Shown here: positions 22,208-31,991 of the stretch, one piece after another
How the letters are laid out: the number at the start of each line of letters is the position of its first letter
Numbering within the stretch: the stretch's first letter is position 1
Assembly: GCA_937888905.1 (NCBI GenBank)
Contig: CALATA010000001.1
Location: 434,001-498,000 of the forward strand
Source: Terrimonas sp937888905
Lineage (GTDB): Bacteria > Bacteroidota > Bacteroidia > Chitinophagales > Chitinophagaceae
Reading direction: 5' to 3'
DNA: 64,000 nucleotides
Program-made: the position numbers and the translations under genes
The notes under the pieces: generated by a model
What the model was told of the DNA's origin: nothing
The model's database searches: none
Seen by the model: the letters and a program-made list of their open reading frames with translations, nothing else

Positions 22208-24433
22208 ATGAGTTACCCTGTTGTCAACCTGACAAACTGTGATAAGGAACCTATCCATATACTTGGTAAAGTGCAGGCGCATGGCTTGCTGATCGCAGCC
22301 GACCGCATTTCTTTTGAAATTGCTTATATCAGTGAAAACTGCAAAGAGTTCACCGGGCTCGACGCAGCACCGCTGCTGGGACATACGCTGTCCTATTTTT
22401 TTGACACCTTATACAAAGACAATCCCGAGCAGACATATGCACAGGTGATCCGCTTTGGACTTACACAAGGCCTGGACAATCTCAATCCCATCAAGCTGCA
22501 ACTGAAAGGAAAATTGTTTCACCTGATCCTGCATACCAGTGATCGTTTTATCGTACTGGAATTTGAACCTACTTCTCCTGATATCGATTCGCAACTGCAA
22601 CAACTAGTCGGTTCTTCCCTTACACAGATACTGGAAGGTGGCACCCTGCAGGAAACATTGCAACGCGCGGCGCGCCAGATCAAAGAACTCATCCGCTACG
22701 ACCGCGTGATGATCTACAAATTCTGGGAAGACGGTCACGGCGAAGTGGTAGCCGAAGAACACGCCGAGGGGCTCGAACCTTTTATGGGACTGCATTATCC
22801 GGCTTCAGATATTCCCCGGCAGGCGCGTGAACTTTACAAGATCAATCTCACCCGCATCATTGCTGATGTTGATGCCGAACCTTCTGGCATTCTCACCATG
22901 CCGGATGAAAAAGATAAACCGCTCGACCTTACACATTCCTCCATCCGCGCTGTATCGACCATTCATATCCAGTATCTCAAAAACATGGGTGTGCAGGCGA
23001 GCTTCAGCGTATCGTTAATAGCGAATGATGAATTGTGGGGGTTAATCGCCTGTCATAATTATACACCGCGTTTCATCGATTATAAAGCACGGCAGCACGC
23101 AAAGCTCATTGGTCAGGTCCTTTCTTCTTCTATTCAATACCGCGAAGGACAAGAAGACCGCGAAGAGAGCCAGGCTTTTCGCAACGCATCCGATGACATT
23201 ATCCGTCGCATGCAGAAAGACTGGAGTCTTGTAGATGCAGTGATCAATCAGAAAAATTTCCTGCTGCGCATCACCAATGCTACCAGCGCCGCATTGATTT
23301 TTGAAGGAAAAATTTATCGCGTGGGCGATGCGCCTTCGGAGGAACAGATCCAGGGAATCGTTGAATGGCTGCAATCCGGCAACAAGCGCAATCTTTATCA
23401 TACCAATCATCTTACCGCTTTATATTCTCCCGCAGATGCTTTCCGCGATAAAGGAAGCGGTCTGCTGGCCTGTGCCATTTCAAAGGAACTGGGGGAATAC
23501 ATTCTTTTCTTTAAACCAGAGATCATCACTACGGTGAAATGGGCCGGTAATCCGGAAAAACCCCTCGCAACGGATGATTCCGGCGCACTGGTCCTTTCTC
23601 CGCGCCGCTCATTTGAAGTATGGTCGCAACAAGTGGAGGGCACATCGGAGAAATGGAGTAAGGCTGAATTGAATGCCGTTTTCAAATTCCGCGAAGACCT
23701 GGTGCATTTCATCAACCTCAAGGCAAATGAAATACGCAAACTGAATGAAAAACTGAAAGAGGCATACGATGAACTCGATACGTTCAGTTTCACCATTTCC
23801 CATGATCTCAAAACGCCGATCGCTTCGATCAAGAACTACGCAGAGATCATGCTGGAGGACAATACACAGCTTGACGAGCAGAATAAACATTTTCTCAACC
23901 GTATTATTATCAGCGCCGATAAAATGAATACGCTTATCCGCGAGGTGCTGGAATATTCGCGTGTAAGCAGAACGTTGTTGCAGAAACAGCGTATCGAAAT
24001 GGAGCCGGTGATCAGGGAAATCACTTCCGAGCTGGTTGCCGCTTACAAGGTCCATAACCTCGATTTAACCATCAATGGCACCCCCGGCATACTCGGCGAC
24101 CGCGTGATGCTGACGCAGGTATTTACCAATCTGCTCAGTAACGCTATAAAATATTCCTCCCGGTCCAAGCCGCCAAAAGTGACGATAGAGGGCAAAGAAG
24201 AAGAAACGCAGGTGATCTACAGCATCCGCGACAACGGCGTAGGGATCGACATGAATTACGGCGGACATATCTTCGAATTATTCAAACGGATGGACAATGT
24301 GAAGGAATACGAGGGGTCCGGAGTGGGACTCGCCATTGTCAAAAGAATCATGGAAAAGCACAATGCCCGGATTTGGTACGAAAGCGAACCCGGTACTGGC
24401 ACAATATTTTATCTATCATTCGAAAAGGATTGA
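22208..24433 (+). CDS. Bacteriophytochrome sensor histidine kinase
   Basis: Red/far-red photoreceptor kinase of 741 residues in the order PAS, GAF, PHY, HisKA, HATPase. The biliverdin-binding cysteine near the N-terminus is C11 (LTNCDKEPIHILGKVQAHG). The GAF domain has PASDIP (198-203), and the HRNxx-like segment HSSIRAVSTIHIQYLKNMG follows. The phosphorylated histidine is H532 (ISHDLKTP), with the N box (NLLSNAIKYS) and G boxes (DNGVGID, GSGVGLAIV) intact. It has no membrane segment. Two single-domain response regulators follow directly, so signalling is probably a cytoplasmic phosphorelay. Confidence 0.95.
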   Translation: MSYPVVNLTNCDKEPIHILGKVQAHGLLIAADRISFEIAYISENCKEFTGLDAAPLLGHTLSYFFDTLYKDNPEQTYAQVIRFGLTQGLDNLNPIKLQLKGKLFHLILHTSDRFIVLEFEPTSPDIDSQLQQLVGSSLTQILEGGTLQETLQRAARQIKELIRYDRVMIYKFWEDGHGEVVAEEHAEGLEPFMGLHYPASDIPRQARELYKINLTRIIADVDAEPSGILTMPDEKDKPLDLTHSSIRAVSTIHIQYLKNMGVQASFSVSLIANDELWGLIACHNYTPRFIDYKARQHAKLIGQVLSSSIQYREGQEDREESQAFRNASDDIIRRMQKDWSLVDAVINQKNFLLRITNATSAALIFEGKIYRVGDAPSEEQIQGIVEWLQSGNKRNLYHTNHLTALYSPADAFRDKGSGLLACAISKELGEYILFFKPEIITTVKWAGNPEKPLATDDSGALVLSPRRSFEVWSQQVEGTSEKWSKAELNAVFKFREDLVHFINLKANEIRKLNEKLKEAYDELDTFSFTISHDLKTPIASIKNYAEIMLEDNTQLDEQNKHFLNRIIISADKMNTLIREVLEYSRVSRTLLQKQRIEMEPVIREITSELVAAYKVHNLDLTINGTPGILGDRVMLTQVFTNLLSNAIKYSSRSKPPKVTIEGKEEETQVIYSIRDNGVGIDMNYGGHIFELFKRMDNVKEYEGSGVGLAIVKRIMEKHNARIWYESEPGTGTIFYLSFEKD

Positions 24434-24435
24434 AC

Positions 24436-24870
24436 ATGAAAGCTACCGACATCCTTTACATCGAGGACAATGAGGATTACATCCAATTTGTAAAACGGGC
24501 CGTAAGCAAGATCAATACGGACCTGAGCTTCAATGTATTAATGGATGGGAAGAACACCCTGGAATTTATCGAAGGAGTGGGCGCTGCTAAGCCGCTGCCC
24601 CGGTTAATTCTCCTGGATATCAATCTTCCCGATTACAACGGCCTTGATCTGCTGGCCAAGATACGCTCCAACAAAGCGACACGTTATATTCCGGTCGTAA
24701 TGTTTTCGTCTTCTGAGAATCAGAAAGATATGATGAAGGCATTTGACGGGGGCGCCAACGCCTATCTCGTTAAGCCAATGGGACTTACGCCGCTTACGGA
24801 GACGCTCCAGAGCATCTGCAACTTCTGGCTTAATCACAATCAACTACCCGTAGACAATTTTGCTGCATGA
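24436..24870 (+). CDS. Single-domain response regulator (phytochrome partner)
   Basis: A 144-residue CheY-like receiver without output domain, similar in plan to the Rcp1-type regulators that sit next to cyanobacterial phytochromes. The acidic pocket (YIEDNED) and phosphoacceptor D61 (LILLDINLP) are present, with later S/T and K residues (MFSSSE, LVKPMG). It begins 3 bases after the kinase stop, and its own stop overlaps the next regulator in an ATGA arrangement. Confidence 0.92.
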   Translation: MKATDILYIEDNEDYIQFVKRAVSKINTDLSFNVLMDGKNTLEFIEGVGAAKPLPRLILLDINLPDYNGLDLLAKIRSNKATRYIPVVMFSSSENQKDMMKAFDGGANAYLVKPMGLTPLTETLQSICNFWLNHNQLPVDNFAA

Positions 24871-25223
24871 TGAAAAAGCTCTACATTATCGATGATGATA
24901 GTGATTTTCTGGAGATTGCTACCCACATTTTTAGAAAAGATTATGATCTTTTAACCGCGTCGTCGCTCGACATCCCGGAGTTGTCGCTGTTCCGCCCCGA
25001 TCTTATCCTGATGGATAATGCCGTGGGAAGGGAGCGGGCTTCGCATATGATTGGGGAAATGTATGATAAAATTCCCCTTTTTGCGACCCCGATTATACTC
25101 GTTTCGGGGCATCATGATATCAACAGTCTTGCTACCATAAAAGGTATTGTAGGTGTTATACAAAAACCCGCCAGCGTTCAGGAAATCCGGACTTGTGTCT
25201 CGGATTTCTTTTTTAATAGCTGA
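24867..25223 (+). CDS. Second single-domain response regulator
   Basis: A 118-residue receiver domain. The acidic cluster (IIDDDSD) and phosphoacceptor D50 (LILMDNAVG) are present, with a conserved lysine in IQKPAS. The loop after the aspartate is short and atypical. Translational coupling to the first regulator suggests a shared relay from the phytochrome. Its 3' end faces the minus-strand membrane acyltransferase gene 5 bases away. Confidence 0.88.
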   Translation: MMKKLYIIDDDSDFLEIATHIFRKDYDLLTASSLDIPELSLFRPDLILMDNAVGRERASHMIGEMYDKIPLFATPIILVSGHHDINSLATIKGIVGVIQKPASVQEIRTCVSDFFFNS

Positions 25224-25228
25224 TCGCC

Positions 25229-26428
25229 TTACACTTTTACATAGATCTTTTTGCGGTCCATCCAGTAACAAATCGCCCACATCAGCAGTATCACACAGAG
25301 TGCATAAGCCAGCGATCCGTTTTCCGGTGCGCCCGGTACGTATTGCAATACTTTTTTGTACAACCAGTTCCACGGATTCACACCGTCGCCAAGCCTGATC
25401 AGGGAAAGCGTCTTCGGCAGAAACGCACTTAAGGCAAATACGAACAGGGCATTTTTTCCAAACACATCAAAGAATCGCGTCAGTCCACCGCGCCATTTTT
25501 TTATCTCGATAAGATAAATCATGGTGGCCAGTGTCAGTAAAGCCAACCCTGTTGTATAAATGGTATAGGAGCTTGTCCATATTTTTTTGTTGATGGGAAA
25601 TACGGTGTCCCAGCAAAAACCTGTCACCAGCAACCCTACGCTGATCACAAATAATCCGGTGAGCATCGGGTAAAGTCCTTTGGGTTGTCCGCTTTGTTCA
25701 CGCTCAAATGCCGCGAGTTCGGGCGTGCTGGTTTTACTGTTGCGGCGGATATAATCGCCGGCCAGGTAGCCGAAGATCACCTGCACTACTGCGGGTATCG
25801 TGCTTACTAATCCTTCCGGATCGAAAGGCATTCCTTCTCCTTTATAGATATGTGCACGGCCAAGTATGCTGATGTCGATGTTGGTTCCAAACCATCCTTT
25901 CAGGCTGTATGGATCGGCCGGATTGCCGGCGATGCAGAGTGCCCAGTATATCAATAATAAGATCAGTCCGCCGAGAAATGCGCCGCGTTGTTTACCATAA
26001 TAAACAATTACGGCCGCCAGCAGGTAACAAACGGCGATGCGTTGCAACACGCCGAAAATGCGTACGCCACTGGCCGGATTATTCGGATCAACCCATGGAC
26101 GGAATACCAATTCCCCTTCGCTCCATTTTACAAAAGGCAGCCAGTTGAGGAAAAGACCGATGGCGAAAATGATCACTGCTCTTTTCAATACTTTCTTCCA
26201 GAACACGGCGGGTCCGGCCGCTTCGAGGCGTGGCAATACAAAAGCCATGGCATTGCCTACGGCAAAAAGAAAAAACGGAAACACCAGGTCGGTAGGCGTG
26301 AGCCCATGCCAGGCCGCATGTTTCAGCGGCGCATACATGTGCGACCAGCTACCGGGATTGTTTACCAGTATCATGAGGCAAACAGTGGCGCCGCGGAATA
26401 CGTCGAGGGAGTAGAATCGTTGGTTCAA
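25229..26428 (-). CDS. Heparan-alpha-glucosaminide N-acetyltransferase-like membrane protein (DUF5009/NagX type)
   Basis: Polytopic protein with about ten membrane helices. The start RFYSLDVFRGATVCLMILVN and HGLTPTDLVFPFFLFAVGNA match the bacterial HGSNAT/NagX-like family, thought to move acetyl groups across the membrane or onto sugars. The start is uncertain. A TTG gives the normal family N-terminus (NQRFYSLDVFRG) and is used here. An ATG at 26491 would add 21 residues but leave only 18 bases to the divergent gene. Confidence 0.8.
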   Translation of the reverse strand: MNQRFYSLDVFRGATVCLMILVNNPGSWSHMYAPLKHAAWHGLTPTDLVFPFFLFAVGNAMAFVLPRLEAAGPAVFWKKVLKRAVIIFAIGLFLNWLPFVKWSEGELVFRPWVDPNNPASGVRIFGVLQRIAVCYLLAAVIVYYGKQRGAFLGGLILLLIYWALCIAGNPADPYSLKGWFGTNIDISILGRAHIYKGEGMPFDPEGLVSTIPAVVQVIFGYLAGDYIRRNSKTSTPELAAFEREQSGQPKGLYPMLTGLFVISVGLLVTGFCWDTVFPINKKIWTSSYTIYTTGLALLTLATMIYLIEIKKWRGGLTRFFDVFGKNALFVFALSAFLPKTLSLIRLGDGVNPWNWLYKKVLQYVPGAPENGSLAYALCVILLMWAICYWMDRKKIYVKV

Positions 26429-26509
26429 TCGTCTTTTTGCTTTAAATGTAAGTAATAAATAAAGTAGATTTGACTTTCTGAAACGATTCATTTGAATTCG
26501 TGCGGCATT

Positions 26510-27112
26510 ATGCAGGACACTTCTTACTTTGTTCATTCTTCGGCAGTTATCGACGCAGGAGCCAGCATTGGTGCCGGGTCGAAAGTCTGGCATTTCACCC
26601 ATATCATGCCTTCTTCGGAGATCGGTGAAAATTGTATTATCGGCCAGAATGTTTTCATCGACCGCAGGGTGAAAATCGGCAACGGCGTAAAAATCCAGAA
26701 CAATGTGTCCGTGTACCAGGGAGTGACGCTGGAAGACGATGTTTTTCTCGGACCCTCCATGGTTTTTACCAACGTGATCAATCCGCGCAGTTTCATTGAG
26801 CGGAAGACCGAGTTCCGGCCAACGCTTGTTTGCCGGGGCGCTACCATCGGCGCCAATGCCACTATTCTGTGCGGAATCGAGGTCGGGGAGTACGCCCTGA
26901 TCGGCGCCGGAGCGGTAGTGACCAGGACGGTGCCACCCTTTGCCCTCATCACCGGCAACCCCGGAAAAAGAACGGGCTGGGTAAGCAAAGCTGGTATCAC
27001 CTTGGAATTCAACGACAAGGGAGAGGCTTCCTGCCCCGAATCCGGCGAGAAATACCTGCTCACCGGCGAAGCGGTTATCAATGTTTTACCTTCGCCCGGC
27101 CAGAAAGGGTAA
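26510..27112 (+). CDS. Hexapeptide-repeat N-acetyltransferase (WlbB/WbpD-like)
   Basis: A left-handed beta-helix acetyltransferase of about 200 residues. Hexapeptide repeats run from residue 15 to 150 (IGENCIIGQNVFID, IGNGVKIQNNVSVY, IGANATILCGIEVGEYALIG), ending in ITGNPGKRTGWVS. The pattern fits enzymes that N-acetylate UDP-3-amino-glucuronate-type sugars. The ATG is preferred over an in-frame TTG six codons upstream. It lies just ahead of the polysaccharide operon but has its own gap and a promoter follows, so it may act with the operon without being part of it. Confidence 0.85.
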   Translation: MQDTSYFVHSSAVIDAGASIGAGSKVWHFTHIMPSSEIGENCIIGQNVFIDRRVKIGNGVKIQNNVSVYQGVTLEDDVFLGPSMVFTNVINPRSFIERKTEFRPTLVCRGATIGANATILCGIEVGEYALIGAGAVVTRTVPPFALITGNPGKRTGWVSKAGITLEFNDKGEASCPESGEKYLLTGEAVINVLPSPGQKG

Positions 27113-27136
27113 CCCGCTCGTTATCTGCCTATTTTA

Positions 27137-27171
27137 TTGTTTTTCCAGTCCCAAGCTTCCCGTTATATTTG
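27137..27171 (+). promoter_or_regulatory. Promoter of the exopolysaccharide operon
   Basis: TATATTTG (27164-27171) is an exact TAnnTTTG -7 element, with TTG 24 bases upstream. It would give a leader of about 105 nt before the NusG-like gene. The leader contains GGCGGAGCC, loosely similar to the ops core bound by RfaH in enterobacteria; this may be chance. Confidence 0.55.
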
Positions 27172-27286
27172 CACACCTGAAATACAGTATACGCTTAATT
27201 TAAGGGGTGCTGTGTGCAGTTGCCAACTTGGTCAAAAAAGAAAAACACATGTGACTGAGAGGGCGGAGCCATGCAAAGCAACAGCG

Positions 27287-27778
27287 ATGTCAAAAAAATG
27301 GTTGGCAGTATATAGTCGCCCGCGATGGGAAAAAAAAGTCGATCGACTTTTAGCCGAGAAAGGAATCGAGAGCTATTGCCCGCTCAACAAGATCCGCCGC
27401 AAGTGGAGCGACCGACTGAAACTGGTAGAAGAACCGCTGTTCAAATCCTATGTTTTTGTAAAGGTGGAAGATGCCGATCGTACAGCTGTGCGCATGACAC
27501 CCGGTGTGCTCAATTTTGTCTACTGGGATGGCAAGCCTGCCGTGATCCGCGAGAAAGAAATCCAGGCCATCCGCCGCTTCCTCGATGAATACGAAAACGT
27601 AGAGATCATTCCCATGGACCTTTCACCCGATCAGCGGGTAAAAGTAACCGGTGGTGTGTTGATGGACCAGGAAGGCAAAATACTCCGGGTCAACCGCAAA
27701 ATTGCGAAAGTGGCTATCGATAGTCTCGGCTACATTTTGATCGCCCATATTGAAAGAACTAAACTAACTTCGGCCTAG
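27287..27778 (+). CDS. NusG-like transcription antitermination factor (UpxY/RfaH type)
   Basis: A 163-residue NusG paralogue. The N-terminal NGN domain begins WLAVYSRPRWEKKVDRLLAE and includes CPLNKIRRKWSDR and PLFKSYVFVKV. A C-terminal KOW-like domain (VKVTGGVLMDQEGKILRVN) follows. At the head of polysaccharide operons such proteins bind RNA polymerase and promote elongation through the long operon, as UpxY does in Bacteroides. The ATG used starts the NGN domain directly; longer forms read through the leader. It is first of 25 co-directional genes. Confidence 0.9.
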   Translation: MSKKWLAVYSRPRWEKKVDRLLAEKGIESYCPLNKIRRKWSDRLKLVEEPLFKSYVFVKVEDADRTAVRMTPGVLNFVYWDGKPAVIREKEIQAIRRFLDEYENVEIIPMDLSPDQRVKVTGGVLMDQEGKILRVNRKIAKVAIDSLGYILIAHIERTKLTSA

Positions 27779-27808
27779 CCGGAAAACTATTAAATTCTTT
27801 ACTGGATA

Positions 27809-28585
27809 ATGAAAATTCCAAGACTTCTTGTACTGTTTGCGTTTTCCATTGCTCTTTTTTCCTGCAGTACGCAAAAAAGAGTGCCTAATTACCTGGATCA
27901 GGTAAAAGATACCACGGGGCTCGGCGAAGTGAAATTTCCTGAAATCCGTATTCAGAAAAATGACCTGCTCTCCATCCAGGTTTACAGCGACGCTACCGAT
28001 CCTACCGTTGATCAGAATTACAACCTGCCCATTGCTTCCGGTACTTCCGTGTCTACACTCGGAGGTTTTCTCGTTGATGCCTACGGCAATATACAATATC
28101 CCAAGCTCGGAACCTTTCATGCAGAAGGACTGACCAAACAGGAACTGGCAGAACAGATCCGCAAGAAACTCGTTGAACCTGTGGAATTGCTCAAAAATCC
28201 GGTGGTGATCATCCGCTTTTCCGGCTACCGTGTATCGGTACTCGGCGAGGTGAACGCACAGAATTCCTACAGCATTCCCGGAGAAAAAGTAACCATACTG
28301 GAAGCCATTGCGCTGGCTGGCGGTATGACCGAATTTGGTAAAAAAGAAACCATACGCATACAACGCGAAGTGAACGGAAAACGTGAAGTAGGGATGGTCG
28401 ATCTCACTTCTCCCGAATTGTACGCATCACCCTATTATCACCTCATGCAGAATGATGTGGTGATAGTTGAACCCTCTAAACGTAAACAGAAACAACAAGA
28501 TCAGACCGCTACCTTTCAGCGTATAAGCCTTGCTGTTTCACTGGCATCCGTGGCTGCAACCATCTACGTGATCCTCAGCCGATAA
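27809..28585 (+). CDS. Wza-type polysaccharide export lipoprotein
   Basis: Outer-membrane export protein of 258 residues with lipobox ALFSC (C19). A polysaccharide export (Poly_export) domain spans about residues 45-150 (KNDLLSIQVYSDATDPTV, FLVDAYGNIQYPKLG). A SLBB domain follows (VSVLGEVNAQNSYSIPGEKV), then a hydrophobic helix at the C-terminus, consistent with a Wza-like channel. It lies next to the Wzc-like kinase, its normal partner across the periplasm. Confidence 0.93.
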   Translation: MKIPRLLVLFAFSIALFSCSTQKRVPNYLDQVKDTTGLGEVKFPEIRIQKNDLLSIQVYSDATDPTVDQNYNLPIASGTSVSTLGGFLVDAYGNIQYPKLGTFHAEGLTKQELAEQIRKKLVEPVELLKNPVVIIRFSGYRVSVLGEVNAQNSYSIPGEKVTILEAIALAGGMTEFGKKETIRIQREVNGKREVGMVDLTSPELYASPYYHLMQNDVVIVEPSKRKQKQQDQTATFQRISLAVSLASVAATIYVILSR

Positions 28586-28611
28586 TTTTACGCATTAACT
28601 AACCAACTTAC

Positions 28612-31011
28612 ATGGACGACCAGCAGATAGGCAAAACAAGAAGTGATCTAGCGAACCTGAGTGTAAAAGATATTTTCTTTAAATACGCCAGGCTCATACC
28701 TGTATTTATTTTCTCCGTAGCCGTTGCATTACTGGGCGCTTACGTTTACCTGCGTTACGCCACCCGTATCTACAGCGCTTCGGGAACAATGATCATCAAC
28801 AACGAACGCAAGTCAGGTTCGAGCGGAGACCGTGCCGAAGATATCCTCTATGGAAATTCCAGCAGAAGTCAGAACCTGCAAAATGAAATTCAGATCCTGC
28901 GCTCGGTTCCGCTGATGACACGTGTGGTCAATAAACTCGACCTCTCTTTTTCTTACAAAGCACAGGGCCGCATCAAAGACCTGAATATCTATAAACAATC
29001 GCCATTCAGAATCGAAGCCCTTCAGATAGCCGACTCCGGCCATAGCTTTACGTTTACTATCCGCTTCTTATCAAAAGACCGCTTCCGGTTTAACAATGAA
29101 AAAGACCTGCAGTTCGGTGAAGTCTTTAAAAATTCATTCGGCATGTTCCGGATGGTCAGACTTTTTGATCCGGAAGTAGGGCCTGAATATACCGCTACCT
29201 GGAAACCGGCCATGACAGTAGCCGCCGAACTGATCAACGACCTGAAAGTACAACCAACTATTGCCGGAACAGGTATACTTGGCGTAAGCCTGCAAAGTAC
29301 CAGTCCCATGATGGCAGCCGACGTGGTGAACACGCTGATGTCGGAATACGATTCGATGACCATCGAGCAAAACAACTACTCCACGGATCAGATGCTCGGG
29401 TTTATTGATACACGACTGGCTATCCTCAACGGCGAACTTGACAGCGCACAACAACGCCTGCTTGAGTACCAGCAGAAAGAAAATCTTGTGGACGTAGACC
29501 TGCAGTCCAACGCATTCTTTGCAAAGATCACGGAAGCGGATAAAGACGCTGATGCAAAAGACATGCAACTGTCCGTTGCAAGATTGATCGAAGATTATCT
29601 GGGTGATAAAAAGAACAGATTCAGCCGCGTGGTGGTGCCTTCCTCACTCGGACTCGACGATATTACGCTCAACCGCCTGGTGAGCAGTTACAACGATCTG
29701 CAGATCGAACGCCAGCGCCTGCTCGATGGAAACGTTCCGGTAGAGAACCCGCGCATTAAAGAACTCGAAGGGGGCATTGAAAAACTCAGGGAAAGCCTGC
29801 TGGAGAATGTGACCAACATCAAAAGATCTTTCACGCTCGAGGTAAATGCCCTGCGCAACCGCGCCGAACTCAGCCGCAGCGCAGTAAATAAACTTCCGTT
29901 TAAAGTAAAGGAGTATGTTGAACTGAAACGCCAGGTGGATGTAAAGCTCGATCTCGTGAAAACGCTGCAGGGCAAACGCGAAGAAGCAGCCATCTCACGC
30001 GCTTCCACTATTTCAAATTCCAAAGTAATTGAAAAGGCTTCCCTGCCGGTAACGCCCGTAAAACCCGAGCGCCGCCTCATCCAGTTGCTAGCCATCGCGA
30101 TCGGTCTTGCCATACCCGCACTCGTCGTGTTCATCAAAGAAGTACTTAACGACAAGGTAAATACCCGCAACGATATCGAACGCATCACCGAAACACCGAT
30201 ACTCGGAGAAGTAGGGCACTCCTTCAACGATAAAGTACTGATCGTAAACAAAACCAGCCGCAGCATGGTGGCCGAGCAATTCAGGATACTGCGCTCCAAC
30301 CTGCAGTATATACTGAGCAAAACGGAAAAGCCGGTTATCATGGTCACTTCTTCCTTCAGCGGAGAAGGTAAGTCCTTTGTAAGTACCAATATGGGGGCTG
30401 TACTGGCACTCACCGGCAAGAAAACAGTGATACTTGAGTTCGATATCCGTAAACCAAAAGTATTATCCGGATTGAACATGTCGAAGAAGCCGGGTATCAC
30501 GAATTACCTGGTAGGGAAAGGGGAACTCGATCAACTGATTATTCCTGTTCCCGAAACGGAAAATCTTTTTGTACTGCCTTGCGGACCTATTCCTCCGAAT
30601 CCTTCTGAAATATTGCTGGATAACCGTGTGGCCGAAATGTTCGCTTACCTCAAAGCCAAATTCGATGTGGTGATCATCGATACTGCACCGGTAGGTATGG
30701 TGAGCGATGCCATGACACTTGGAAAATTTGCCGACTGTACTATTTACCTCGTACGCCAGGAACATACACATAAACGTCAGATCGCACTCATCGATGAGTT
30801 TTACAAGGAAAAGAAACTTCCCCGTATTTCCATTGTGGTCAATGATGTAAAAATGAAAGCGGGCTACGGTTATTATGGTTCCGGCCGTTACGGATACGGT
30901 TATGGATACGGCACCGATAATTCTTACTACGAAGAAGAAGCAGGACCTAAAACCTTCCTGGAAAAAGTGATCGATACACTGGACGTCCGTAAATGGTTTA
31001 AAAAGAAATAA
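28612..31011 (+). CDS. Wzc-type polysaccharide co-polymerase and tyrosine autokinase
   Basis: A 799-residue inner-membrane protein with an N-terminal Wzz domain, first helix near residues 28-48 and second near 490-510, and a long periplasmic coiled region between. The cytoplasmic BY-kinase domain has Walker A SSFSGEGKS (about residue 580), Walker A' (VILEFDIRKP) and Walker B (VVIIDTAPVG). It ends in a tyrosine cluster (YGYYGSGRYGYGYGYG, NSYYEE), the usual autophosphorylation tail. It controls chain length and export with Wza. The PHP phosphatase at the operon end should reverse its phosphorylation. Confidence 0.94.
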   Translation: MDDQQIGKTRSDLANLSVKDIFFKYARLIPVFIFSVAVALLGAYVYLRYATRIYSASGTMIINNERKSGSSGDRAEDILYGNSSRSQNLQNEIQILRSVPLMTRVVNKLDLSFSYKAQGRIKDLNIYKQSPFRIEALQIADSGHSFTFTIRFLSKDRFRFNNEKDLQFGEVFKNSFGMFRMVRLFDPEVGPEYTATWKPAMTVAAELINDLKVQPTIAGTGILGVSLQSTSPMMAADVVNTLMSEYDSMTIEQNNYSTDQMLGFIDTRLAILNGELDSAQQRLLEYQQKENLVDVDLQSNAFFAKITEADKDADAKDMQLSVARLIEDYLGDKKNRFSRVVVPSSLGLDDITLNRLVSSYNDLQIERQRLLDGNVPVENPRIKELEGGIEKLRESLLENVTNIKRSFTLEVNALRNRAELSRSAVNKLPFKVKEYVELKRQVDVKLDLVKTLQGKREEAAISRASTISNSKVIEKASLPVTPVKPERRLIQLLAIAIGLAIPALVVFIKEVLNDKVNTRNDIERITETPILGEVGHSFNDKVLIVNKTSRSMVAEQFRILRSNLQYILSKTEKPVIMVTSSFSGEGKSFVSTNMGAVLALTGKKTVILEFDIRKPKVLSGLNMSKKPGITNYLVGKGELDQLIIPVPETENLFVLPCGPIPPNPSEILLDNRVAEMFAYLKAKFDVVIIDTAPVGMVSDAMTLGKFADCTIYLVRQEHTHKRQIALIDEFYKEKKLPRISIVVNDVKMKAGYGYYGSGRYGYGYGYGTDNSYYEEEAGPKTFLEKVIDTLDVRKWFKKK

Positions 31012-31017
31012 GTTTCG

Positions 31018-31977
31018 ATGAAAATTTTATTGACAGGTGGTGCAGGCTTTATTGGTTCCAATCTGGCCGACGGACTGCTGAATGACGATCGTGTAACGGA
31101 AGTACGTGTGCTCGATAACCTGAGCACGGGTTCCCTGGATAATATCAAACACCTGAACAAAGATCCCCGGTTTACTTTTATACAAGGTGACATCCGCGAT
31201 TACGAAACCTGCCTGCAGGCCTGCGACGGCATCGACCGTATCACGCATCAGGCTGCCCTGGGCTCCGTACCGCGTTCCATCGCAGATCCGCTTACCAGTA
31301 ATGCGGTGAACATTTCCGGCGCACTGAATGTATTTACTGCCGCCAAGGAAAAAGGGATCAAACGCATCGTGTATGCAGCCAGTTCCTCTACTTACGGAGA
31401 TCATCCCGGATTGCCGAAAATAGAAGATAAAATAGGCAACCCGCTTTCGCCTTATGCCGTTACGAAATTTGTGAATGAGTTATATGCCCGCGTATATGGC
31501 CAGCTATATGGAATGGAATTCGTCGGACTGCGCTATTTCAACATATTTGGTCCGCGCCAGAATCCCAAAGGTCCTTATGCTGCCGTTATTCCCCTTTTTG
31601 TAAAAGCATTGATGAACAACGAAGCGCCGGTGATGAATGGTGATGGCGAACACAGCCGCGATTTCACCTTTGTGGCCAATGCCGTTCAGGCCAATATCAA
31701 AGCGCTTTTCACGGAAAATAAAGAAGCCGTTAACCAGGTATATAATATCGCCTGCGGCGAAAGAACCACACTCAACGAGTTATTTGCCATGCTGAAAGAA
31801 GAAGCAGGCAGTCAACTTAATCAGCTTTATGGTCCCGAGCGGGCCGGTGATGTAAAACACAGCCTGGCCGATATTTCAAAGGCAGGCGAGCTGCTCGGCT
31901 ATACCGCTGCAGTTCCTATCCGCGAAGGATTAAAGCAAGCCTATCGCTGGTATGCTCAAAACCCCGATCGTTTATAA
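31018..31977 (+). CDS. UDP-N-acetylglucosamine 4-epimerase-like SDR (WbpP/Gne type)
   Basis: Extended short-chain dehydrogenase of 319 residues. The Rossmann motif GGAGFIGSN is at the N-terminus. Catalytic S-S-S and YxxxK appear as AASSSTYGD and SPYAVTKF. PRSIADP and the RYFNIFGPRQNPKGPYAAV segment resemble WbpP-type UDP-GlcNAc/GalNAc 4-epimerases. It is expected to supply UDP-GalNAc or a uronic derivative to the polysaccharide. Six bases separate it from the Wzc gene. Confidence 0.88.
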   Translation: MKILLTGGAGFIGSNLADGLLNDDRVTEVRVLDNLSTGSLDNIKHLNKDPRFTFIQGDIRDYETCLQACDGIDRITHQAALGSVPRSIADPLTSNAVNISGALNVFTAAKEKGIKRIVYAASSSTYGDHPGLPKIEDKIGNPLSPYAVTKFVNELYARVYGQLYGMEFVGLRYFNIFGPRQNPKGPYAAVIPLFVKALMNNEAPVMNGDGEHSRDFTFVANAVQANIKALFTENKEAVNQVYNIACGERTTLNELFAMLKEEAGSQLNQLYGPERAGDVKHSLADISKAGELLGYTAAVPIREGLKQAYRWYAQNPDRL

Positions 31978-31991
31978 GCGTTCCTACTTTT

